From Pseudomonas viridiflava (GTDB lineage: Bacteria; Pseudomonadota; Gammaproteobacteria; Pseudomonadales; Pseudomonadaceae): 64,000 nucleotides of DNA. Location of the stretch: NCBI RefSeq assembly GCF_900580865.1, contig NZ_UTBZ01000134.1:62001-126000 (forward strand). The letters are read 5' to 3'. A program made the translations under genes and the position numbers. The notes below the pieces were generated by a model. That model was given only the letters and a program-made list of their open reading frames with translations. It ran no database searches and was not told the DNA's origin. Positions 26,452 through 35,700 of the stretch are shown piece by piece (the stretch's first letter is position 1; every line of letters begins with the position of its first letter).

Positions 26452-28041
26452 TCAATCCCGAACCTGCCGCCGCCCCCAGAACTCCCGCGCCAACAACCGC
26501 AAATCCCCCGCCAGCCCCGCCACATCCTCGGAATTGCGCTGACTCTGCCGCCCCTCATCCACCGTCACCTCGCACGCTGTGCGAATGCTGACGATGTTGC
26601 GATTGATGTCCTCGCTCACCGCACTCTGCTGCTCCACCGCTGCTGCAATCTGCAGACTCATCTCGGTGATCTGCTCGACCCGCTCACTGATCCCGCTCAG
26701 CGCCCGCGCCGCGCGTTGCGCCTGCTCGACGCTGTTATCCACATGCTCGCTGCTTTGCTGCATCACCATCACCGCATCGCGTGCACCGTTTTGCAGGGTG
26801 CTGATCATGCGCTGAATCTCGTTGGTCGATTGCTGCGTGCGTTGCGCCAGCCCGCGCACCTCATCCGCGACCACGGCAAAACCGCGCCCGGCATTGCCGG
26901 CCCGCGCCGCCTCGATCGCGGCGTTGAGCGCCAGCAGATTGGTTTGCTCGGCGATGCTGCGGATCACCTCGAGCACGCCGGAAATCTCGCTGCTGTGGCC
27001 CTCAAGCTGATGGATCACCTCAGTCGCCCGGCTCAACTCCTCGGCCAGACGCAACACCGCACTGCGACTTTCGCCGACCAGCAAATGCCCTTCACGGGTT
27101 TCCGTCCCGGCCATGTCCGCCGCTACCGAAGCCTGCTGGGCATGACTGGCCACCTGCGCGACGCTGGCCGCCATTTGATGAATCGCCGCCGCGACCTGAT
27201 CGGTTTCTGCCTGCTGCGCGAGTGAACTGGTGTGACTGCTGTGCAGATGATCGACCAGTTGCGCGGCATGCCCGGCCAATTGTTGCGAGGCATCGCCGAT
27301 GCGCCCGACGACCGCGCCGACCTGCGCCTCAAGCATCTGCAAGGCAAACCCGATCTGCCCGAACTCGTCGCGCCGTCCGGTGTAGATAGCCTGGCTCAAG
27401 GGATTGTCCGCGACCTTGCGCGCACGCTCGGTCAGTTGTTCCAGCGGTCGCAGGATCCAGCGCACGGCCACGGCACAGAGACCACTGCCGACGACAAATG
27501 CCACGCCGTGCAGCCACGCAGACTCCGGCCGCACCCAGGCTTCGCCAGCCAACGCAACGCCAAGCAACGCAGTGGTGAACGCCGTGATCTTCGCCCGCAC
27601 ATCGATGTTTGGCACCTGCCATTGTGCTCTTCGTTCACCACGCAATTGCGCATAGGCCCGCTCTGCCGCTGCGACCAACCGAGCATCCGGCCGCGTGCGC
27701 ACCGACTGATACTCCACCGCCACGCCGTTCTGCGTCACCGGCGTGACGTAAGCACTGACCCAATAATGGTCACCGTTCTTGCAACGATTCTTCACCAGCC
27801 CCATCCACGACCGCCCGCGCTTGAGCGTCTGCCACATGTGCGCAAACGCCTGCGCCGGCATGTCCGGATGACGCAGCAGGTTATGCGGGGTTCCAAGCAA
27901 TTCGTCGCGGCTGTAACCGCTGATCTTGATGAAGTCGTCGTTGGCGTAGGTGATCGCGCTGGTCAGATCGGTGGTCGAGAGAATGTTCGCGTCCAGCGCC
28001 ACATCGACGTTGCGACCGGTTACCGGGAGATTGATCTTCAT
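26452..28041 (-). CDS. Aer-like chemoreceptor with N-terminal PAS domain
   Basis: This 529-residue protein has an N-terminal PAS domain (about 20-125, SAITYANDDFIKISGYSRDELLGTPHNLLRHPDMP), the segment seen in the energy-taxis receptor Aer. Membrane segments near 155-195, a HAMP-like region, and a long MCP signalling domain with the hairpin tip IRSIAEQTNLLALNAAIEAARAGNAGRGFAVVADEVR follow. FAD binding is likely by homology, making this a redox/oxygen taxis receptor. Several Aer paralogues exist in pseudomonads, so no symbol is given. Confidence 0.9.
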   Translation of the reverse strand: MKINLPVTGRNVDVALDANILSTTDLTSAITYANDDFIKISGYSRDELLGTPHNLLRHPDMPAQAFAHMWQTLKRGRSWMGLVKNRCKNGDHYWVSAYVTPVTQNGVAVEYQSVRTRPDARLVAAAERAYAQLRGERRAQWQVPNIDVRAKITAFTTALLGVALAGEAWVRPESAWLHGVAFVVGSGLCAVAVRWILRPLEQLTERARKVADNPLSQAIYTGRRDEFGQIGFALQMLEAQVGAVVGRIGDASQQLAGHAAQLVDHLHSSHTSSLAQQAETDQVAAAIHQMAASVAQVASHAQQASVAADMAGTETREGHLLVGESRSAVLRLAEELSRATEVIHQLEGHSSEISGVLEVIRSIAEQTNLLALNAAIEAARAGNAGRGFAVVADEVRGLAQRTQQSTNEIQRMISTLQNGARDAVMVMQQSSEHVDNSVEQAQRAARALSGISERVEQITEMSLQIAAAVEQQSAVSEDINRNIVSIRTACEVTVDEGRQSQRNSEDVAGLAGDLRLLAREFWGRRQVRD

Positions 28042-28192
28042 GGGGTAGCGCGCTCGTTTTATGGGAAAGAGTCGGCAGGGCTGCTGACTCTAAGCGCACC
28101 AAATGGTTAAACGTTGATCTGGCTCAGGAACTGAGCACTTAGCCATCACTGTGACCGAAAATCACAGCGATGGCCGCAGGCGGGAATAAAAC

Positions 28193-28432
28193 TCAGCGCT
28201 TGCCCATCGAACGACGGGTGCCCGGCGGCGCCATGCCCGGGGTCTTGGTGTGGCCATTTTTGGCGCCGTTCTTGTACCACGGCTGGTTCGAGCCTTTGGC
28301 AGAAGCCAGCTCGCCCGGCTTGAACGGAAATTTGAACGCCGGGATATCGGCTTTGGTTTCGCTGGTGTCGGCCAGTTCAGCCGGGACATCGCTCACGGCG
28401 TCGTCAACCGGCGGCAGGGTCGGGGAAGTCAT
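28193..28432 (-). CDS. Small conserved hypothetical protein
   Basis: This 79-residue acidic/proline-rich protein ends GTRRSMGKR. It has no signal peptide, no membrane segment and no family known to me. GGAG lies seven bases upstream of ATG 28432, which fixes the start. The segment FPFKPGELASAKGSNQPWYKNGAKNGHTKTPG looks disordered. Presence of a good ribosome binding site and a coding-like composition support it. Confidence 0.6.
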   Translation of the reverse strand: MTSPTLPPVDDAVSDVPAELADTSETKADIPAFKFPFKPGELASAKGSNQPWYKNGAKNGHTKTPGMAPPGTRRSMGKR

Positions 28433-28544
28433 AAAAGCTCCGGAAAGCAAAAAGTCGGGCCCGAACAGTGAGCCGCGAAGGCGCGCAGTATACCTGTGCG
28501 CCATGGCTCGGCACCTGAAGATTTTGCAGCGCACGCCGAACGGT

Positions 28545-28850
28545 TTACAGGTAACTGATGGTGACGATGCCTTTGTCGGTCGAGGTCTTGAGTGCTTCGT
28601 AGCGCATGGAAATCGGCAGCGACTGATGACTGCAAGCGTTGCGATCGGTGTCGACATCGACTTTCACACCGGGCTTGATTTCGATCTGGCGAGACTCACG
28701 AGACGCCAACGCCCCGACCGGTCCGACCTGACAGCCCGAATCAACGATTTGCCCGGTAAAGCGGATCTCGCCAGATTGACTGGCAGGCTCTGCAAACGTA
28801 GTGAGTGGAAGCAAGAGGAGCACAGATGGCAGAGCGGTTTTCAGCTTCAT
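28545..28850 (-). CDS. Secreted fimbrial-subunit-like small protein
   Basis: This 101-residue product begins with a signal peptide (TALPSVLLLLPLTTFA). The mature start SGEIRFTGQIVDSGCQV is very like the first strand of chaperone-usher pilins, where the cysteine pairs with a later one (here NACSHQ). It is far shorter than a pilin and lacks the usual C-terminal strand motif, and no usher or chaperone is adjacent. It may be an orphan adhesin-like domain or a periplasmic protein with a pilin-like fold. Confidence 0.6.
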   Translation of the reverse strand: MKLKTALPSVLLLLPLTTFAEPASQSGEIRFTGQIVDSGCQVGPVGALASRESRQIEIKPGVKVDVDTDRNACSHQSLPISMRYEALKTSTDKGIVTISYL

Positions 28851-28930
28851 TTCAAGAGCCATACAAGCTGTATCCGCTCATAGAGGCAGATCTTTAAGAG
28901 ATTAGTCAGGATCGCAAGCCGTGCCGAATG

Positions 28931-29350
28931 TCAGTTCATTCGTTGCTGGACGTTACTCAACAATTGCGAGGCGCTTTCCAACAACTGCGCCAGAAGCGCG
29001 TCATCCTCATTCATATACCCTTCGTATTCCGCGAGATTGCGCCGCTCATGACACAACGCGAACAATCGCACCTGAACCTTGCTGATATGCGCCGGATGCA
29101 CCAGACACTGAAAGACCAGATAGCGTTTATCCGATCGATAGCCACTCAATCGGAGCGCCGTCAGCGCCAACGCGTGCGCTGCGTTATAAGCCAAGTCGAA
29201 ACGGCTGGAAAAAGACAACGTTGAAGTTTGCGCATCCTTGAGCCGATCCACGGCCGAGCGCATCAAGCCCTCACACTCCTTGCGATCCGGCGGCTCCGCT
29301 TTCAGCCCACCGCTACGTAGAAGATTCTCCAGACTCTCGTTGCTGCCCAT
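28931..29350 (-). CDS. HEPN-like protein paired with wHTH-nucleotidyltransferase
   Basis: This 139-residue helical protein is of the HEPN type. A helix RFDLAYNAAHALALTALRLSGYR (50-72) is followed by a C-terminal helix with RRNLAEYEG (103-111), the place where HEPN ribonucleases carry R-X4-6-H. Here the histidine is replaced by Glu108, so classical RNase activity is doubtful. The gene overlaps the upstream nucleotidyltransferase by 38 bases, so the two are translated together. The pairing recalls HEPN/MNT toxin-antitoxin modules, but toxicity is not shown. Confidence 0.72.
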   Translation of the reverse strand: MGSNESLENLLRSGGLKAEPPDRKECEGLMRSAVDRLKDAQTSTLSFSSRFDLAYNAAHALALTALRLSGYRSDKRYLVFQCLVHPAHISKVQVRLFALCHERRNLAEYEGYMNEDDALLAQLLESASQLLSNVQQRMN

Positions 29351-29954
29351 CCTTGGACTCCAAAGGGTTTGCCCCTAACAGATCGATTTTTTCCTGCTGC
29401 ACCACCCGCACGACAAAGCTGTTTTGCGCAGCCAGTTTCGCCGCCCAGTCTTGCGGGGTGTAAAGCGTCGGATTGATGGGACGACCCAATTGCTCCTCCA
29501 TGGGCATGAGCCGTTCCATGACTTCACTGTAGTGCAGGCCTTCGCCGATCAGCATGAGATCAATGTCACTGAGTGTGTTTGCTGTGTCTTTGGCGATGGA
29601 GCCATAGACAAACGCCCAGGTGATCTGCTCGGTAAACGGCTGCAATGCCTGACGCAGAGGCTCGGCGATGGCAAACGTCTTGCGAGCGATGCCCAGCAGT
29701 TCGGCATAGATGGGACAGGTGGGATTGGCCTGGTAATGGTTCTGATTGCCCACCCTCGTCATGCGCAACACACCGGCTCGCTGCAGACGGTCGAGTTCAC
29801 GCATGAGACTGCCTTTGCCAACACACGCCCAGCGCGCGATCTCATTGGCATAGAAAGTCTGGTCAGGCTTACCGAACAGCAGACCCAACACTTTTTGTTG
29901 AGTGGTGGTAAACAGCGCTTCGCTTAGAGAGATAGTTTCCACTGTGAAGGCCAA
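29313..29954 (-). CDS. Minimal nucleotidyltransferase with N-terminal winged helix
   Basis: This 213-residue protein fuses an N-terminal winged HTH (about 15-78: QQKVLGLLFGKPDQTFYANEIARWACVGKGSLMRELDRLQRAGVL) to a minimal nucleotidyltransferase. The latter has VYGSIAKDTANTLSDIDLML, with Gly118-Ser119 and Asp130/Asp132 as metal ligands. Catalytic residues look intact. The wHTH probably represses its own promoter through the palindromes at 29957-29994. The start is TTG 29954 or GTG 29942; neither has a good ribosome binding site, so a nearly leaderless start is possible. It precedes and overlaps the HEPN-like gene. Confidence 0.78.
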   Translation of the reverse strand: MAFTVETISLSEALFTTTQQKVLGLLFGKPDQTFYANEIARWACVGKGSLMRELDRLQRAGVLRMTRVGNQNHYQANPTCPIYAELLGIARKTFAIAEPLRQALQPFTEQITWAFVYGSIAKDTANTLSDIDLMLIGEGLHYSEVMERLMPMEEQLGRPINPTLYTPQDWAAKLAAQNSFVVRVVQQEKIDLLGANPLESKDGQQRESGESST

Positions 29955-29956
29955 AG

Positions 29957-30000
29957 AGTCCCAAAAAGGGAACGATAGGTCCCTTTTTGGGACTTATCAA
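29957..30000 (-). promoter_or_regulatory. Promoter and palindromic operator of the nucleotidyltransferase/HEPN pair
   Basis: Two perfect inverted 15-bp arms (29957-29971 and 29980-29994) each contain TCCC-N5-GGGA, itself a palindrome. On the minus strand a -35 TTGATA (30000-29995) and a -10 TATCGT (29977-29972) are 17 bases apart. One box fills the spacer and the other covers the start point. This is a clear repressor arrangement. Confidence 0.7.
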
Positions 30001-30084
30001 CCTTGCGAATATTTCCAGAGACTGCGGCCACAGAACAATCGCCATCGCAAACAGGCTCACACCTACATTTGGATTGCGATCCCC

Positions 30085-30110
30085 TTGTAGGAGCGAGTCT
30101 GCTCGCGAAG
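30085..30110. repeat. Single REP element
   Basis: TAGGAGCGAGTCTGCTCGCGAA is a solitary REP unit without an opposed partner, between the nucleotidyltransferase promoter and the DUF6124 gene. Confidence 0.75.
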
Positions 30111-30135
30111 AACGATGACGCGGTGTTCAGACGGA

Positions 30136-30498
30136 TTACGTTTGCGGATCAACCCGATCCAGCGCCCGGTTTACCGCAAGTTCGGCGAGCATGACGATCT
30201 GCTGGATCGCCAGCGCCGTACTGCGCTGCGGACGACTGAGCTGATCAGCCAGATCACCGGCCATGACATTGGCTGAAGCCAGCGATTCGCAGGCGTGGGC
30301 GAGCAGGCTTTCGGTGTCGATGTCCGGGTGAATGAGGAACATCGTACTGGGCTGACGCGGTTTGACCGGTTCGGGACAGAGGTAGAAATCGAGGGCGCGC
30401 TTGATGGCTTCGCGGGTTTTGATCTGGTCGTCGGCGCGGATGGCGTCTTCGAGTGGGGTGGTGGGATCGATGGGTGGATCTGGTACGGGCTTAGTCAT
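30136..30498 (-). CDS. DUF6124 family protein
   Basis: This 120-residue protein follows a pattern frequent in pseudomonads: a proline-rich start (KPVPDPPIDPTTP), an ALDFYLCPEP segment, then TMFLIHPDIDTESLLAHACESLASANVMAGDLADQL and TALAIQQIVMLAELAVNRALD. The family (DUF6124, formerly grouped with DUF3077) occurs in several copies per genome and has no known function. The Shine-Dalgarno TAGGAAC is 5 bases before the ATG and is embedded in a long structured leader. Confidence 0.8.
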   Translation of the reverse strand: MTKPVPDPPIDPTTPLEDAIRADDQIKTREAIKRALDFYLCPEPVKPRQPSTMFLIHPDIDTESLLAHACESLASANVMAGDLADQLSRPQRSTALAIQQIVMLAELAVNRALDRVDPQT

Positions 30499-30731
30499 GG
30501 AATGTTCCTAATCAAAGCCAACACATGCCGTTTCTCACGCGGCGGAGTGGTGGCAGCTATGTGCGGAGTGAGAAACCGGTAGGAACAAGCCCGGCCGAAC
30601 CGAAGTTCGCCCGCACACAGCCGCCATAAAAATTGCAGGGCAGCAAATAGCCGGCGGCAATTATGGTGGTACTGGTGTTGGATTAACAGTTCCTACGGGC
30701 TCTCACACCCGATCGCCGAGTTTTCGGCGAC
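30499..30731 (-). promoter_or_regulatory. Structured 5' leader of the DUF6124 gene, candidate cis-regulatory RNA
   Basis: Read as minus-strand RNA, several elements are visible. Segment P2 (30586-30568) holds GUUCCUAC and UUUCUCAC. It can pair with upstream P1 (30706-30689, GUGAGAG and GUAGGAAC), or with downstream P3 (30538-30531, GUGAGAAA) plus the Shine-Dalgarno UAGGAAC (30510-30504). A 15-bp helix joins 30625-30611 to 30566-30552 with two G-U pairs that exist only on this strand. CGAAC-UUCG-GUUCG (30609-30596) is a classic tetraloop hairpin, and UCGCCGA/UCGGCGA pair at 30730-30713. The pattern suggests a translational switch; no known RNA family is claimed. Confidence 0.6.
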
Positions 30732-30737
30732 AACCAA

Positions 30738-30766
30738 AGACTAGAGAGCGCACGTCCGACGGACAA
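30738..30766 (-). promoter_or_regulatory. Candidate promoter of the DUF6124 leader
   Basis: On the minus strand, -35 TTGTCC and -10 TAGTCT are separated by 17 bases. The predicted start lies at about 30731, the base of the first leader hairpin. Confidence 0.45.
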
Positions 30767-30827
30767 CCTGAAAACCTTGTGGGAAGGTTCTGGTTATTTG
30801 ACACAAATTTAAACAGCCAAAAGCCAA

Positions 30828-31150
30828 CCCTCACCCTAGCCCTCCCGAAACGTCGGACCGCCCATAGGGAGAGGGAACTGACCGTGGTGTTTGGGAGAGG
30901 TACCCGAGCCGAATTCAGATTCTGAAACAAATCAAAAGCCCCTCACCCTGGCCCTCCCGAAACGTCGGACCGCCCGTAGGGAGAGGGGACTGACCGAAGT
31001 GTTTGGGCGAGGTATGCCGACGTGAAATACCGAGTCGAACTCAGATTCTGAAACAGATCAAAAGCCCCTCACCCTAACCCTCTCCCAGAGGGAGAGGGGA
31101 CTGACCGAGGTGTTTGGGAGAGGTACGCCGACGTGCGATACCGCGTTGAA
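30828..31150. repeat. Composite hairpin repeat, three tandem units (copy C)
   Basis: Units begin at about 30828, 30939 and 31064 (periods 111 and 125 bp), each with a left end like CCCCTCACCCT(A/G)(A/G)CCCTC. The first two carry the 20-bp loop CGAAACGTCGGACCGCCC; the third has the plain loop AGAGGGAGAGG. Between them TCAGATTCTGAAACA(A/G)ATCA recurs. Confidence 0.85.
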
Positions 31151-31612
31151 CGCAAATCAAGCGCCGAACACCCCATGCTCTTCACCACTCAATAGGCCGA
31201 GTGTCAGCTCGCCTGCCCTTGATCTTGATCCACGGGCGACGTCGGAAGGCTGAGTGGAGGGATTGATCCGGGCGTGGGAGCGCAGCGACCGTTTGGCGCA
31301 GCCAAACACAGCGAGAGGAGGTGCAGCGAAGCAAACCGTAGGCGCTGCGCCCGGATCGATCCCGCAGCGAAGGAACCCCGAGCCTTAGCGAGCGGGCCGC
31401 ACGCAGGAGCAAGCGTTTTTGGTTACTTTTTAGGCGTTTGTAAAAAGTGACCCGCCGTAAGGGCGGAACCGTAATCAGCCACCCCCGCAGCAAAGGATAT
31501 ACACCCAAAGAAAACTGACAGCGCTGACAGCTAGCCGTCACCCTCCTGACCCCCAAACAAGTTTATAACTACCCAACCTGCCCAAACTCCAAACCTCCGG
31601 CGCCCACCCCGC
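31151..31612. other. Intergenic region with a dispersed pseudomonad repeat, no gene
   Basis: The segment 31200-31500 is of a type often seen between pseudomonad genes (GGTTACTTTTTAGGCGTTTG, AAAAAGTGACCCGCCGTAAG). A 124-codon frame on the minus strand reads as low-complexity Arg/Ser/Leu sequence and is probably not translated. The last 50 bases before 31613 form the leader of the RND operon. Confidence 0.55.
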
Positions 31613-32773
31613 ATGCGAATCCAAAAGAACAAAGCCCTGCTCGCCACCCTATTGATCGTCCTCGCAGGCGCAGGTCTGTGGTACGCCCTGAAACCCGCCC
31701 CCACCAAACTCGCCACCCCCACAGCAATCCCCGTGCGAGTCATAGCGGTCAGCGCAAAAGACGTCCCCCGCTACACCAGCGGCATCGGCTCCGTCCTCTC
31801 ATTACACAGCGTGGTCGTGCGCCCCCAGATCGACGGCATCCTCACCAAAATCCTCGTCAAAGAAGGCCAACTCGTCAAAGCAGGCGACCTGCTGGCCACC
31901 ATCGACGACCGCTCCATCCGCGCCAGCCTCGACCAGGCCCGCGCCCAACTGGGCGAAAGCCAGGCGCAACTGCAAGTCGCCCTGGTCAACCTCAAGCGCT
32001 ACAAACTGCTCACCGTCGACGACGGCATCTCGAAACAGACCTACGACCAGCAACAAGCCCTGGTCAACCAACTGAAAGCCACCGCCCAAGGCAACCAAGC
32101 CTCGATCGACGCCGCGCAGGTACAACTTTCCTACACGCAGATCCGCTCCCCAGTCACTGGCCGCGTCGGTATTCGCACAGTCGACGAAGGCAACTTCCTG
32201 CGCATGACCGACACCGCCGGCCTGTTCACCGTCACCCAGATCGACCCGATCGCCGTCGAGTTCTCCCTGCCCCAGCAAATGCTGCCGACACTGCAAGGCT
32301 TGATCAAGGATCCGCAACGCGCACCGGTCAAGGCCTACATCGGCGCCGACACCGATGGCGAAACCGGCAACCTGCTCGGCGAAGGGCACCTGACCCTGAT
32401 CGACAACCAGATCAACGCCAACACCGGCACCATCCGCGCCAAAGCCGAATTCGCCAACGCCAGCCAGAAGCTCTGGCCTGGCCTGCTGGTCACGGTAAAA
32501 ATTCAGACAGCCCTCGACAAAGATGCGCTGGTGGTCCCGCCCACCGTCGTACAACGTGGCCTCGATCAACACTTCGTTTACCGGGTCAACGGCGACAAGG
32601 TCGAAGCCGTGCAAGTGCAGATGGTTTATCAAGGCAGCGGCCAGGACATCATCAAAGGCGTGAAGGCCGGTGACGTGCTGGTCACCGATGGCCAGTCGCG
32701 GCTTAAACCCGGTTCGACCGTGCAAGTCATGAGCGAGCCGGCGCAGGTGGTGCAAGCGGAGCCGAAACCATGA
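31613..32773 (+). CDS. RND efflux periplasmic adaptor
   Basis: This 386-residue membrane-fusion protein has an N-terminal signal/anchor (ALLATLLIVLAGAGLWYAL). A barrel-sandwich (lipoyl) half near 65-105 (VVRPQIDGILTKILVKEGQLVKAGDLLATID), a coiled-coil hairpin at about 105-170 and the second half IRSPVTGRVGIRTVDEGNFL follow, then the beta-barrel and membrane-proximal domains. It resembles MdtA/MuxA adaptors. It overlaps the permease gene by 4 bases (ATGA). No outer-membrane channel is encoded next to it. Confidence 0.92.
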   Translation: MRIQKNKALLATLLIVLAGAGLWYALKPAPTKLATPTAIPVRVIAVSAKDVPRYTSGIGSVLSLHSVVVRPQIDGILTKILVKEGQLVKAGDLLATIDDRSIRASLDQARAQLGESQAQLQVALVNLKRYKLLTVDDGISKQTYDQQQALVNQLKATAQGNQASIDAAQVQLSYTQIRSPVTGRVGIRTVDEGNFLRMTDTAGLFTVTQIDPIAVEFSLPQQMLPTLQGLIKDPQRAPVKAYIGADTDGETGNLLGEGHLTLIDNQINANTGTIRAKAEFANASQKLWPGLLVTVKIQTALDKDALVVPPTVVQRGLDQHFVYRVNGDKVEAVQVQMVYQGSGQDIIKGVKAGDVLVTDGQSRLKPGSTVQVMSEPAQVVQAEPKP

Positions 32774-35700
32774 AGGCGCACAAAGGCGTCTCCACGTGGT
32801 GCATCGATCACCCGGTCGCGACGATCCTGCTGACCATCGCTTTGGTGCTGGTCGGTTTGATTGCCTTCCCGCGCTTGCCAATCGCCCCACTGCCGGAAGC
32901 GGAATTTCCGACGATTCAGGTGTCCGCGCAGTTGCCCGGCGCCAGCCCCGATACCATGGCCTCGTCCGTGGCCACGCCGCTGGAAGTGCAATTCAGCGCG
33001 ATCCCCGGCATGACCCAGATGACTTCCAGCAGTGCGCTCGGCTCCAGCCTCTTGACTCTGCAATTCACCCTCGATAAAAGCATCGACACCGCCGCGCAAG
33101 AAGTCCAAGCCGCGATCAACACCGCCGCCGGCAAACTGCCCAAAGACATGCCGACGCTGCCCACCTGGAAGAAGGTCAACCCGGCCGACAGTCCGGTACT
33201 GATCCTTAGCGTCAGCTCGACGCAAATGCCCGGCACTGAACTCAGCGATCTGGTGGAAACCCTGCTCTCGCGTCAGATCAGTCAGATCGACGGCGTAGGC
33301 CAAATCAACATCACCGGTCAGCAACGTCCGGCAATTCGCGTACAAGCCTCCGCGGACAAACTGGCGGCGATCGGCCTGACCCTCGCCGACATCCGACTGG
33401 CGATTCAGCAGACCAGCCTCAACCTTGCCAAAGGTGCGCTGTACGGCGAATCGAGCATCTCGACTCTGTCGACCAACGACCAGTTGTTCCACCCCGAGGA
33501 CTACAGCCAACTCATCGTTTCCTACAAGGACGGCGCCCCGGTTCACCTGCGTGATGTCGCCAAAGTCGTCAACGGTTCGGAAGATGCATACGTGCAAGCC
33601 TGGGCCGGTGATCAACCCGGTGTGAACCTGGTGATCTCCCGCCAGCCGGGCGCCAACATCGTTGAAACCGTCGACCGCATTCAAGCCGCCCTGCCCGGCC
33701 TCGAAGCGATGCTGCCGGCCTCGGTGCAAGTGAAAACCCTGATCGACCGCACCCAGACCATTCGCGCCTCGCTGCACGAAGTCGAAATCACCCTGTTGAT
33801 CGCGATCCTGCTGGTGGTCGCGGTGATGGCGCTGTTCCTGCGTCAGTTGTCGGCGACCCTGATTGTTTCGGCGGTACTCGGTGTGTCGTTGATCGCCAGT
33901 TTCGCCTTGATGTACATCCTCGGTTTCAGCCTGAACAACCTGACGCTGGTGGCGATCGTCGTCGCGGTTGGTTTCGTCGTCGACGATGCGATTGTCGTGG
34001 TGGAAAACATCCACCGGCATCTGGAGGCCGGCGACGATATGCGCGAAGCGGCGATCAAGGGCGCCGGCGAGATCGGCTTCACCGTGGTCTCGATCAGTTT
34101 CTCGCTGGTGGCAGCGTTTATTCCGCTGCTGTTCATGGGCGGCGTGGTCGGGCGACTGTTCAAGGAATTCGCCCTGACTGCGACCTCAACGATCATGATT
34201 TCCGTGGTGGTGTCGCTGACCCTGGCGCCGACGCTGGCCGCTCTGTTCATGCGCAAACCGGTGCACCACGCCCACGCCAAACCGGGCTTCAGCGAACGTC
34301 TGCTCGGCTGGTACGAGAAAGGTCTGCGCCGCGCCCTCGCCCATCAGAAATTGATGATCGGCGTGTTCGGCCTGTCGTTGGCGCTGGCCATCGGCGGTTA
34401 CATCTTTATCCCGAAAGGTTTCTTCCCGGTACAGGACACCGGTTTCGTCCTCGGCACCACCGAAGCCGCTGCGGATATTTCCTACGGCGACATGGTGAAA
34501 AAACACCTGGCGATGGCCGAAATCGTCGCCGCCGATCCGGCCGTGCAGGCGTTTTCCCACTCGGTCGGCGTGTCCGGCAGTAACCAGACCATCGCCAACG
34601 GCCGCTTCTGGATCGCCCTGAAAAAACGCGGCGACCGCGACGTCAGCGCCAGCCAGTTCATCGACCGTATCCGTCCGCAACTGATGAAAGTCCCCGGCAT
34701 CGTCCTCTACCTGCGCGCCGGCCAGGACATCAACCTCAGCTCCGGCCCAAGCCGTGCGCAGTATCAATACGTACTCAAAAGCAACGACGGCGCAACACTC
34801 GCCACCTGGACGCAACGCCTCACGGAAAAACTGCGCAGCAACCCTGCATTCCGCGACATTTCCAACGATTTGCAACTGGGCGGCAGCATCACCCACATCA
34901 GCATCGATCGCAGCGCCGCCGCACGTTTCGGCCTGACCGCCAGCGATGTCGATGAGGCGCTGTACGACGCCTTCGGCCAACGCCAGATCAATGAATTCCA
35001 GACCCAGGTCAACCAGTACAACGTGATTCTGGAGCTGGACACCAAACAACGCGGCAAGGCCGAAAGCCTCAACTATTTCTACCTGCGCTCACCGCTGAGT
35101 GGCGAGATGGTGCCGCTGTCAGCGCTGGCAAAATTCGATGCGCCGACCATTGGCCCGTTGTCGATTGCGCATGACGGCATGTTCCCCGCTGCCAACCTGT
35201 CGTTCAACCTCGCGCCCGGCGTGGCGTTGGGTGATGCGGTGATTCTGCTCAATCAGGCCAAGGCCGAGATCGGCATGCCGACGGCGATCAGCGGCAATTT
35301 CCAAGGCGCAGCGCAGGCGTTCCAGAGTTCACTGGCCAGCCAGCCGTGGCTAATTCTCGCGGCTCTGGTGGCGGTGTACATCATTCTCGGCGTGCTTTAT
35401 GAAAGCTTCGTGCACCCGCTGACAATTATTTCGACGCTGCCGGCGGCAGGTTTGGGCGCGGTGATCATGCTGTGGATCTGCGGTCAGGACTTTTCGATCA
35501 TGGCCTTGATCGGGCTGGTGTTGCTGATCGGAATCGTCAAGAAGAACGGCATCCTGATGATCGACTTCGCGCTCGAAGCGCAGCGCCACCGAGGCCTGTC
35601 GCCGCAGGATGCGATTTTCGAAGCATGCATCACGCGGTTCCGGCCGATCATCATGACCACCCTCGCCGCCCTGCTTGGCGCGCTGCCGCTGATGCTCGGT

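Noticed and set aside
30552..30706. Integron attC site or retron RNA as an explanation of the DUF6124 leader structure
   Set aside because: No GTTRRRY core pair, integrase or reverse transcriptase is present. The pairing includes the Shine-Dalgarno, which fits a cis-acting leader better.
31182..31556. 124-codon open frame on the minus strand
   Set aside because: It lies in a dispersed intergenic repeat of pseudomonads and has low-complexity Arg/Ser/Leu content. Such frames are usual annotation artefacts.
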